Shown here in pieces: positions 44,283-53,688 of a stretch of 64,000 nt of DNA (its first letter is position 1; every line of letters starts with the position of its first letter). The translations under genes and the position numbers were made by a program. Location: NCBI GenBank assembly GCA_015680685.1, contig MNCI01003473.1, positions 126,432-190,431 on the forward strand, in the 5' to 3' direction. The notes below the pieces were generated by a model that saw nothing but the letters and a program-made list of their open reading frames with translations, searched no databases and had not been told where the DNA came from. This DNA is from Gnetum montanum (Eukaryota > Streptophyta > Gnetopsida > Gnetales > Gnetaceae).

Positions 44283-46300
44283 ACATCAACATGATCGTGT
44301 ATGTTGAATGTGGCCTTTGTTTTGAAGGGAGTTTCAAAGTTTCATATGATGGTAAGGCCTTTGGAGAGTTAGCCACTTTTGACTGCAAGAACTTAGTTGG
44401 ACTGTTGGTCCTAAAGAAATGTCTCTTCTTTGTGCAATTGTTTGAACCAATAGTAGGATGAGGATTAATAGCCCTTGTAGTGTTACATTGCTATGGTTGG
44501 GCAGGGAGCCCATGCTGCATGGCTATAGCAGGTGGTAATGGAGTTAAGGATGGAAGAGATGTAGCTGGCTGAAAAGGATAATATGGTTGTGGAACATCAC
44601 CCCTAGGAGAAGGAGTTCTATAATACTCATGGGTTTGGTAGTGAGGTTGGGGAGCAACATGACTAGGAGAGTCATGTGGAGAGATTGGTTGCTGCATGTA
44701 GTATCCATATGGGTCTGGTTGATGGTAAGGGTATTGTTGCCATGGTGGTGGCATTCCCCATGATTTTGGGTGCTACCATTGTTGATACTGCTCATTTGGT
44801 TGTGGTGGAGTTCCACTTGGATAATACATTAAGGGTTGGTGGAACTGCCTTGGGTTACCTTGGGGGTAAGGTAAGCTTCAGGGTGTTTACCTTCTATTTA
44901 ATCATGGGTTGAGTGCATACACGCCAGACTCCTGCAAATGTGAGATTACAGGGCAACATCCCTTAGGATGGTCATATTAGCATATCTCACATCCACCGTT
45001 ATTATCTGTATCGGAATCGACAACCTCTTCGATGATGGCAACTTTGCCCTTACCTTTGTTACATGCATATTTAGCTTCTCTCTTTTTTCTCTTTTCTCGA
45101 TTACTACCTTCCTCTCTAGACTCCTCTACTATTTTGAGAACTATTTGAAATCTATTATCTAGGGAGTCCCACATTTGGTCCACCTTTGCCAATATTTTCG
45201 ACGCAAGTTTTTGAATTGGCATGGTTTTCCTATTCATCATCTCTTTAAGTGGTGACTCTTCTTCATCCTCACAAAATCTAACTCCCTTCTTTTAGAGGGA
45301 AGGATCTTTGTTATATTCTTTCATACTCTCTCTTTTTCTTAACTCACCTTCCTCTTTAGCAACTTACTTCAACAATCTTTGTACTTGATGGGCCCTAAGC
45401 TCAGATAGCCTTCCTTGGGCATAANNNNNNNNNNNNNNNNNNNNNNNNNNNNNNNTTTCCACTTCCTTGATCAATGTCCGTGGAAACAACTTGAGTTTTT
45501 GCCACTCGTTTTCTATGTTTTGCAAGGTACATACCTTGTGAAATACTTGCAAATGATTTTGAGGATCAGCATTGTATCTCCCTTCAAATCATGGGATATT
45601 TTTCATGTCCAATCTTTTGATCCTATTATCTTTTTGGTGCCTCGTTGGGATTCTAATAACCTTAGTCATATCTAGCATACTTCAGGTAGCGAGTAGGGGT
45701 TCATCATGATTATACTATCTATGGTGTCTATGATGCCAATGTTATTCCCTACTCTCCCTCCTCTCATGATGAGTTTCTCTAGAATGCCCTCGTCCCCTTT
45801 CTTAGTTGCTTTGTCTATGATCCCCATTTCGCTTACCATTATCTTCGAGGTCTTTTTTCTTACGACTACATCCAGATCCTAAAGGAGAGGGTGAAGGAGA
45901 TGATGAAGGTGAAGAATAAGGAGGATTGTCACCATGATGATGCCTTCTTCCTTCTCTTTAGTGGTTGGGGCCTCGATTGTAGTTATGATCAGAATGTCCA
46001 TCTTTGTCATGTGTTCATGTTCCTTTTTCAGACCCTTTGTGTCTGTTGGTACATAAATCCAAGTTATGGATATTTGAGTGAAGATTGTGATACACAACCC
46101 CTTGACCGAAGTCAATGGGAAGAACATCATTGTGTGGGAGACCTTCTGAGGTAGGTCCACCATCCTTATTTTCACTTATGACATGCCGAACATTTTGAGA
46201 TAACGTTTTTTTTATGGATTGATGACATCTCTCCTGTTGTAGATCCCTTTGACGTTGTGTCTCCTTGGGTCGATACTCTCTCGAGTCATGATCATGCATG
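44283..46300 (-). pseudogene. gag of element C
   Basis: 45552-45364 reads VCTLQNIENEWQKLKLFPRT and YAQGRLSELRAHQVQRLLK around a 31-N gap. 45240-44977: QKLASKILAKVDQMWDSLDN, a basic run, and GGCEIC-stop-YDHPKGCC, a C-x2-C-x3-H-x4-C knuckle as in Athila-like gag. 44754-44491 is Pro/Tyr/Gln-rich (PPPWQQYPYHQPDPYGYYMQ). The tail KALPSYETLKLPSKQRPHST matches element K. It would form the particle shell and package RNA. Confidence 0.75.
45425..45455. other. Assembly gap (31 Ns) inside element C gag
   Basis: Run of N. By alignment with the gag of element B, more than 31 bases of gag are missing here, so the stated gap size is probably nominal. Confidence 0.95.
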
Positions 46301-46705
46301 ACGTACTTTGCCTGTAAGTGCTACATACTAATTTGTGTGAGATCATGAAGAAGCATGCCCAGGACAGAGCGATCAAGAGGTAACACTATGTTACCTTCTA
46401 AATCATGCCAACACAGTTGTTCATCCTAGTGGAGGATGAAGATAAAGTTTGGTATATACTCATTGGGATGAACGTATACCATGTGAAACTATTGAGGGAC
46501 TAACGGATTATCATGCGTACTATGTCTCTGATTGTTCCTTGTATCAGACCTAGGTGGTGAAACACTCATGTAAGAAGAAGGAGACATAATTGTCTATTCA
46601 GTGTGCAATACTTTTCATTTCACTAATTGTAAGATAACCAACCCTAAGGTTCGTTCCAACGATGTGAAGAATTCCTAAGTTCTAGCTAGCGCACAATCAA
46701 CAAAG

Positions 46706-46723
46706 TCCTCGGCAATGGCACTA
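46706..46723 (-). other. Primer binding site of element C (tRNA-Asp type)
   Basis: On the minus strand TAGTGCCATTGCCGAGGA matches TGGCGCCGTTGCCGGGGA, the complement of the plant tRNA-Asp 3' end used by Athila-like elements, at 14 of 18 positions. All four differences are G to A or C to T. It lies 1-2 nt from the LTR end. Confidence 0.7.
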
Positions 46724-46724
46724 A

Positions 46725-47220
46725 TGATGAGCAGTAAGGTATCCCTATGCTCAACCATACGAATACAAGCGTACATGCATGATCCAGTCAAATTTCAAGG
46801 ACTAAGTGCTTATGCACCTTTACAGAACCTGGATGAGTTAGTTAATCATTGTCTTCCCAAGCTTACTTGTATAGTGTGATTGTATGGTTAAGTAAACTTG
46901 AGGTATATGAATTTTATATATTTTTATGTTTTATATCCTAGTGCTACAAAGTGAGAAGTGAACTACTTAAGTAACCAATTTAAATTAACTAATCGACTAT
47001 GCTCTAACTAGTCTTAACACCAGCATCCATTCCCACTTGCCATCCACATCTTGAACCAGTGCAACACTACTGGGATTACCAAACGCTAATTGTTACTAGG
47101 TTACCAAGTGTTCCATGCATGCTCGAAGTGGTGGTATTGAGTGTGCTTACTTGGGAGAGTTAACAAGGTGAGAGAGAGAGCATTAATTAACTAATAAAAG
47201 TATTAAATAACTGTAAATAA
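46725..47220 (-). mobile_element. 5' LTR remnant of element C
   Basis: LTR 3' end TGATGA at 46725 (reverse reading ...CTCATCA). Reversed LTR text with TACTGGGATTACCAAACGC and TACTAGGTTACCAAGTGTTC (47068-47113) matches the K LTR. It stops matching at about 47220; the U3 part is replaced by LTR F sequence. Confidence 0.7.
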
Positions 47221-47239
47221 CATTAAATAAGCAATTCTA

Positions 47240-47335
47240 AGTGTATACAGCGTAAACGGGAGAAAATTTTTCTAAGTGTTGGAACAACATATATAGCGTA
47301 AACAGGAAAAAATTTGGTTAAGTGTTGGAACAATG
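47240..47335. repeat. Two copies of a 52-bp repeat in LTR F
   Basis: AGCGTAAAC(G/A)GGA(G/A)AAAATTT..TAAGTGTTGGAACAA(C/T)(A/G)TAT occurs at 47249 and 47295 in direct orientation. Confidence 0.7.
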
Positions 47336-47534
47336 TATAGGTGGTAGCATATGAGCAGGGGTCACAGTGTACACCAACTGTGTACAATGTATACAGATGA
47401 TAAACAGGATGTAATACGAGTGTAAATGCCAATAGGGAAGGTGAACTACAACGTATACTAGGAAAATTAAAATTTTAGCCAAAACAAAGCTGTAAAGATG
47501 TAGCGTATATAGGTGGACAACGTATGAATGCTGG

Positions 47535-47815
47535 ATGTGGCATAGATCTGAGAGAACAAAACATAGATCTGCAATGTTTGAGCGCAGATCTACAGTCACA
47601 GGGCGTAGATTTGCAGTCATAGGACACAGATCTGCAGTCATAGGGCATAGATCTACAGTCACAGAGGGTAAATCACAAATCTAAGAGAGCAAAATGCAAA
47701 TCTGCAATGTTTGAGCGTAGATCTAGTGGAACAGGGCATAGATATGCAGTCATAGGGTGCAGATTTGCAGTCTCAGAGGATAGATCTGGGATAACAAGAT
47801 AGAGATCTAGGAGAA
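47535..47815. repeat. Minisatellite of a 20-bp unit, CATAGATCTGCAGTCATAGG type
   Basis: About eleven degenerate units of a GCRTAGATCTGCAGTCAYAG word. A block of about 150 bp (AACATAGATCTGCAATGTTTG ...) appears twice (47560 and 47690), so a higher-order duplication took place. A minus-strand frame through it reads DLCPMTA repeats; it is a by-product of the 20/21-bp unit and not a gene. Confidence 0.75.
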
Positions 47816-48759
47816 AAATGGCCCTCCTTCTAGCGCTATTTTCTGTACCGTCCGAAATCATCGGTGCAAGGTTGGAATGAAACAAACACCAAGAGATCCA
47901 CTGAAGAAATACAGAAGACCCTACATTCACTCGAGGGAAAGCTAGAATGGATGAAGGTAGAGTGCCTTGAATGGTCCGCACACGGATCAAATGAGAAGTT
48001 CCCCAACGTACGCACTTTGCAATGCGTTGGGTTATACGTAAGTGATGCACATTAAACGTAAACCGTAACATAAACAGGCACAATAACGTAAACAAGAATG
48101 TAAATGTAAATTGGAAAAACAAAGAAAATTGCAATAAATCTTGGCAAAATGTAAATTTTTTTGTATTGAAAAATGATTACAGTGTGCACCGGTTAAAATG
48201 CAGTTGTGGATTTATCACAAGGCGGACGTTTAGCCCCTGTGGGTGATGATAGGTGTTAGAAGATGCAGGTTTTGGATTGCAGGGAAATGCATCATCCAAG
48301 TCTGATGCCCAGTGTATAGAGGTTGATGCCCAAATTTGCTAAGTATCCCTGATTCAATTTTTGTGTTCGTTTATAAAAATTGCCAACCCAGATCTAGTGA
48401 AAAATCGGGGTTTTTATGAGATCTTGGGCGTTAGATTCAGATCTGAAAGGAGATGAGTGGCTATAAGGTGAGAAAAATTTGGATCGAGAGACAGGTGGTG
48501 CATTGACTAAGTGCAGGATACATTACAACTGTATAGCATGTACTGTACACGTTGGCGTATGAATGCCCAGCGTATAGGCTTGGAACGCTAAAAAAACTTA
48601 AACTTTACAAAAGAATTTGTATGTTACAACAAGAATGATGTCTCTGGCTTCTGGATTCATGCTCTGACCTATTGTCTTTAGCCTCAGTGTGTCTTGAAAT
48701 GCTCTAGCATGTGTTGGCATCTGCGTACAACATTTAGCGTATGAGATTGGGTGTCTAGT

Positions 48760-49370
48760 GTGTGTACGTTGGCGTATACGTTGGCCAACGTATGGACCAT
48801 AAATGATGCATTTTGGGCCAAATTTTGACCTCCAAAGCCAATTTTGACTATATATTTGCATGGCTCATGTCTTGAGGGTGTTGTATGTCAAATTTGAGCT
48901 GATTTTGCCCTGATTTGGTGTTGTTTTGGGTGGTATATGCTGGGCTATGTGTTGGTCAGTGCATACAAGATTGTCCCCAGCGTATACACTTGAAAATGCA
49001 TCATTTCAAGGTTAAAGTTTGATTTTTAGGTGCCTGTGATGATACCCAATAGTTTCCCTTCCTCTAGGAGTCAATTTCAGGTGAAAATATTACTCTTTGG
49101 TGCCTGTTTTGGGCCATTTTTGGTGGTATACGCCGGGCTATACGTTGGCCAGCGTATACTAAGGTGTGCCTAGAGTATACACTTGAAAATGCATCATTTA
49201 GGGCCCAAAATTTAACTTTTAGAAGGTTGAAAGCTGCTGGGGGACCTTGGAGAAGGTCTTGGGGGGTTCAGATGCTCAATTTTGGCATTTTTTGGCTCAT
49301 TTTTAGGGCCCAAAAGTTGCCATACGCTGGCCAACGTATAGCCTAATGTTCAGAGCGTATACTTGGTCAA
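48760..49370. repeat. Array of about 185-bp units with ATACGYTGGCCARCGTAT palindromes (LTR F)
   Basis: ATACGTTGGCCAACGTAT at 48776-48793 is a perfect 18-bp palindrome. Degenerate versions recur near 48950, 49140 and 49322. The companion phrase CACTTGAAAATGCATCATTT recurs at 48985 and 49181. Spacing is 180-190 bp. Confidence 0.7.
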
Positions 49371-49576
49371 ACCAAAGTATTTTGAACCCAAAGCATGATA
49401 TTCCTAATGTTGGATGCTGATGTAGTTACCTATGGATCCTAGGGAACTATTTCTTGTTTAATTATGCTCCATTTAATGCTATTTTTGAGGCTTTCAAGCT
49501 TGGTCATGTTGGGGACCAACATGACTTAGCCCAATTTCTGTCTACAAGTGTTAGCCAAAATTTTTGTGGTGTTTCA

Positions 49577-49968
49577 CCAGTAGCGTATCTAGGAGTGCTT
49601 ATGTAATACATGCTTGGTAATCCTAGAAGTAGTACATGAGGTCCAAGATGTGTATGGATGATTAAGCACGGATGCTCATCACACTTAGGCTAGCTTAGAT
49701 TCTATTGTCTCATTCCCTCTTAGCTTAAAACAAAGTTATTTTCCATTGCCTCTAGGAGTAGCACTAGTTTAGGAACACATCATACACCTCACTTTGGACT
49801 AAATCATATGTGACAAAGCAAATACTAGTCCAGGTGGGTAGACAATGAATTGCAATCAATGTGTAACTATCTAGATACCACAACTAGCCTATCTATGGAG
49901 TTCGATTGGATCATGCATGAACGCTCATAGTCGTATGGTTGAGTGTAGGGGTACCTCGCCACTGATCA
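49577..49968 (+). mobile_element. 5' LTR remnant of element A
   Basis: CCAGTAGCGTATCTAGGAG ... CGCCACTGATCA matches 62482-62873 of the 3' LTR at roughly nine of ten positions. The first 480 bp are missing, replaced by LTR F. Confidence 0.85.
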
Positions 49969-49969
49969 T

Positions 49970-49987
49970 TGGCACCATTGCTAGGGA
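49970..49987 (+). other. Primer binding site of element A (tRNA-Asp type)
   Basis: TGGCACCATTGCTAGGGA matches the tRNA-Asp complement at 14 of 18 positions; all four differences are transitions of the deamination type. It starts two bases after the LTR end. Confidence 0.75.
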
Positions 49988-50098
49988 TGATGCTAGCTAT
50001 CTAGATTAGTTACATCATCCAAGATCACTGTGACAAAGCCTTGATGATATATCTTTTAGAAAAAGTAATTGCAAATAAGTCACACATGATTCACAACA

Positions 50099-51985
50099 AT
50101 GTCTCTCTCACAAGACTATGACAACGCAACAACTAGTAAGGTAATTCATTGGAAAACCAACGAATTATATGATCATGAAGATGAAGTTTGGAGTACTCAA
50201 TCTGATGCAGGGATATCCTATGTACATAAACAAAGACAACATTGTCCCAAATCAAAAATTCATAACCTACCTAGTGATGATGAACCCTTTATAGCCACTA
50301 AGAGCCTAATGCATATACAAGAGGCTATTCGAATATCCCACAAGCATCGCAAGGAAAGTCGTCTACCCAGGCTTGATTTAAATAACTTTCCCAAGTTTTT
50401 GAAAGGCTATGATTTAGATCCACAACATCATTTACAAGAATTCCATGATGCCTGTGTATGGAACAATATTGATAATGGGTGGTAAAAACTTAAGCTCTTT
50501 CCTTTGACACTCGTTGGCCAAGCAAAAGTATGGTATAGGTCCTTAAGACCAAGATCAATTCAACATTAGTCGACAATGGTAGAACTCTTCAATGAAATAT
50601 ATGAAACCTATGAAAGAGTGTTAGCCTTGAGGAGACAAATCCAAGAGTGGAAACAAGCATAACATGAACCCTTGGACATGGCCTTACAAAGATACTATTT
50701 GTTGTTAAATAATTTCCTAGGCCATGGGTTCTCTGAGGAAAGGCTAATGTATCACATCATTGATGGGATTTGTAACGAAACAAGGGATACCCTAGGGATG
50801 TATGCCCTAGGTCAACTATATGAGCTATGAACCCATCAATTCCAAGAGCTTATTAAGCGGGTAGCAAAAGAAGAAGGAGAAATGGCTAAATGGGAGAATG
50901 TTGAAAGCTCTCAATGGGATCAAAATCTTGAATTAGTAAAGGTCCATGACTATGAAGAGGAGAAATCAACTCACCTCAAGAAGGTGGAGTTATCTTTGCC
51001 AATACTACAATCATTGGATGAAATTGAGGCAAAGTTCAATAAGATGATGGAATGAATACATGAAAAATGTGGAGAATATGCGAACACTATTAGAGGTAGA
51101 ACCATGATGAACCAAGAAGTAGGACAAAACACCCTCAGAAAATCGGAAGGAAGGGTTGAAGAGAATAAGAACTTAACTGCTAATCATACATATCAATGTA
51201 ACATTTTCTTGTACGATCACCCGAAAGGTAAATGCCCAATCTTGTCACATTCACATGAGCATTGGGGAAGAATGTTACATCTAGAGTTCGTACAAAAATG
51301 CTATGTTTAATCATAGTGGTAAAAATCCCAGTCATGGGGGAGGCCACCCTCAAACTAGTCACACCCTTCATACCATCCAAACCCAAGTGCTTATCAGGTT
51401 CAGCATCTTATTTTTCCAAACAGGTCAACATCCTTTATCTCACCAGATTATTATTATTCTTGTAAGTACTATCAACCCATGTCCTATCGCACAAGATCAC
51501 CACCTCATGTTCCTTACACTTCTCCTCGCCCTCAATATTCTCATCCTTCACCTCCTTCTACATCACCACCAATAATACCAATAGGTTTTGCACCACAATA
51601 CCAAACCACAAACATTACTTGTGCTGCTATGGTCAATAGTAGTGGAGGTCCTTCACAACGTCAAAAGCATCCTTTCTTTAGGCAACCAAGTGCACCCTCC
51701 AACCAAGTGCAAGTTCAACCCTGTGATGCATCTGTCTCCTCGAATTCAATGCCTTGTGTTACCTTATCAGGGCCACCAATTAATACTCCAACTACCATAC
51801 AGCCCAATGAATATAACCACATACCATCTTACGGTCATGGGTGCCATAGTGGATCAACTCCTTATCAATTAACTGCATCTTATAACTTGTCCCACTATGT
51901 CAACTTTAATCAAGTGTATGAACCCCAATATGGGTACATTCCAACCACCACATCAAAAGATACCCAATGGTTTGGATATGACTAG
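50099..51985 (+). pseudogene. gag of element A
   Basis: Conserved core: SRLPRLDLNNFPKFLKGYDL, LKLFPLTLVGQAKVWYRSLR and LRRQIQEWKQA..HEPLDMAL, FSEERLMYHIIDGI (retrotransposon gag domain). Knuckle: CNIFLYDHPKGKC, the second Cys changed to Phe; element B keeps C-x2-C-x3-H-x4-C. The C-terminal third is Pro/Ser/Tyr-rich and open from 51479 to 51985. Against element B, stops at about 50483 (CAA to TAA), 50660 (CAA to TAA) and 51053 (TGG to TGA) are all C-to-T type. The start at 50099 (ATGTCTCTCTCACAAG) is the first ATG after the primer site. Confidence 0.85.
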
Positions 51986-52602
51986 GTTCCAATATTTCCG
52001 AAATTCCTGAATCCAACCCTTCCATTTATTAATTATTTCTATGATCAAAAGTTTAGTTATGGGGGATACCTCACATTCTAATAAACAAAATTAATAAATG
52101 TTTTCCTTTTCTTTAATTTTAGAATTTTTGTTTTTTGGTTTTTCATCTTTTAATCTATTGTTTTATATTTTTATTTATTTATTATTTTATCTTTTTATCT
52201 TTTCATGGGTAACCTCATATATGAATAAAACACTCATGTCACTCATTGGTTGAGGTGTTGTTCTATGCTATCAAGTCTTGAGTGGCTAATTATTTGGATA
52301 GAGAGCCCATAACATCCACCCAACCATTCTATTAATAAGAGGTTCTACTCTGGGTACGATGATATTCTTACATCATGAAAACTTAAAAGTAATTTTGTGC
52401 TCATTATGCCCAAAGAAAAAAATGATGTGTGACATCAAGGGGACTTGTGGATTCTCTTTGGTGACATTTGTAGGAGTTATCATGCAGCTTGGTTGTACTA
52501 AGATCCTTGTAGATCTAATGACAAATGGGAGTAAGAGTAATAAAGGCACTTAATAAAGAAACCCAATGCTATTCTAGGGGGTCCTATTAGAAAGACATGC
52601 AC
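51986..52602 (+). other. Post-gag noncoding region of element A up to nested insertion
   Basis: AT-rich, with a run of TTTATTTTT (52120-52200). 52210-52380 matches, in reverse complement, 57450-57600 of element B. Ends with TGCAC (52598-52602), the left target-site copy. Confidence 0.7.
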
Positions 52603-53497
52603 TGATGAGTGGCAAGGTACCCCTACACTCAACCATATGAATACGAGCGTTTCATGCACGATTCGGTCTAACTTCGTAGATGGGCTAGTTGTGGTATCTA
52701 GATAGTTACTTGTTGATTGCAGTTTGCTATCTTTCCACTTGGACTAGTATTTGCTTTGTCATGTATGGTTTAGTCCAGAGTGAGGTGTATGATGTGTTCC
52801 TAAACTAATTATACTCTTGAAGGTGATGGAAAATAATCTTAGCTAAGCTAGGAGGAAAAGGGAGAGAGGGATCTATACTAAGAGGAAATAGGAAGAGAGA
52901 GTCTAATCTAGCCTAAGTGTGATGAGCATCTATTCCTTAATCATTCATACACATCTTGGACCTCATGCATGACTACCACTGGGATTACCAAGCATAGATC
53001 CTAGGTACACTACTGGGTTACCAAGCAGTCACACTTAAATGCTCGTGATTAAGTCATACTCATTCTACGTTAAGGAGTTTAGGCTGGAGAGATATTAACC
53101 ATGAAAGAAATAAATACCAATAACAATTAAATAATTAAACTAAGTGAATGTTGCAATGATGAAGTAATCTTGATATTTATTTTCGATCATATGCATGTCC
53201 AAGTATGTCACACCTGAATAAAGGATGCCGTACAATTACAATAATCACATTACAGGCATGCACTGAGAGAAAGGGTTGAGAGGAAAAACTGACAAAAAGA
53301 TCCTAGACTAAACTGACTTCCTAAAAAAATTGACTAGAAAGGAAGACTCCCTTCCCGTGTGCCTTAATGTGTATTTATAGGCTCACATAGGAACCATGAT
53401 ATCGCATATCTGATACTGGATGCAATATCATGTACCTAATATTGCGTATCCAATATTGTGGGTCTGATATCGCAACTTGATGAATCACGATTCATCA
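52603..53497 (-). mobile_element. 3' LTR of element B
   Basis: 895 bp, TGATGAATC at 53497 to ...CATCA at 52603 on the minus strand. Preceded by polypurine tract CGTGGGGGTA (reverse of 53498-53507). Holds reversed TATA box GTATTTATAG (53371-53380) and GATATC-type repeats (53398-53475). The tip TGATGAATC-AC-GATTCATCA is a 9-bp inverted repeat. Confidence 0.9.
53371..53475 (-). promoter_or_regulatory. LTR promoter with GATATC repeats (element B, 3' LTR)
   Basis: Six GATATC / AATATT / GATATT words spaced about 14-18 bp apart precede the TATA box on the minus strand. The same layout appears in the 5' LTR (60383-60480). Confidence 0.6.
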
Positions 53498-53507
53498 TAC
53501 CCCCACG

Positions 53508-53688
53508 ATTGAATGAAAACTCATCCTCGAGTCAGAATGAGAATAAGCCCCATTGATTACACAATGGATAGGTATGGAATTATTGACTAACAGGGGATCT
53601 ATTCATGCTACAATGGAGAACTCAATAGAACAAAATTGGACACAACACGAAAAATGAAAAATTTTTAAAATTACAAAATTGGTGGAAC
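53508..53688 (-). other. 3' untranslated region of element B
   Basis: Between the accessory ORF stop and the polypurine tract. Matches 61812-61990 of element A. No coding. Confidence 0.6.

Larger units (their letters stand above)
43825..47220 (-). mobile_element. Athila-like element C, internally deleted
   Basis: From right to left: 5' LTR remnant, tRNA-Asp-type primer site, gag, a direct join to the end of RNase H and start of integrase, then a break into element D gag. Protease, RT and most of RNase H are missing. Both outer ends are cut. Confidence 0.7.
47221..49576 (-). mobile_element. LTR F inserted in the 5' LTR of element A
   Basis: The right edge is sharp: on the minus strand TGAAACACCACAAAAATTT begins at 49576, and element A LTR sequence resumes at 49577. 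The tip closely resembles that of the D LTR (TGAAACACCATAAAATTT), but the bodies differ. No coding domain. The left edge abuts the C LTR, and the expected upstream half of the A LTR is not there, so a deletion or recombination followed insertion. Confidence 0.6.

Noticed and set aside
47318-47662. Minus-strand ORF with DLCPMTA repeats
   Set aside because: Produced by a 20/21-bp noncoding minisatellite; adjacent units drift out of frame and no start context or domain is present.
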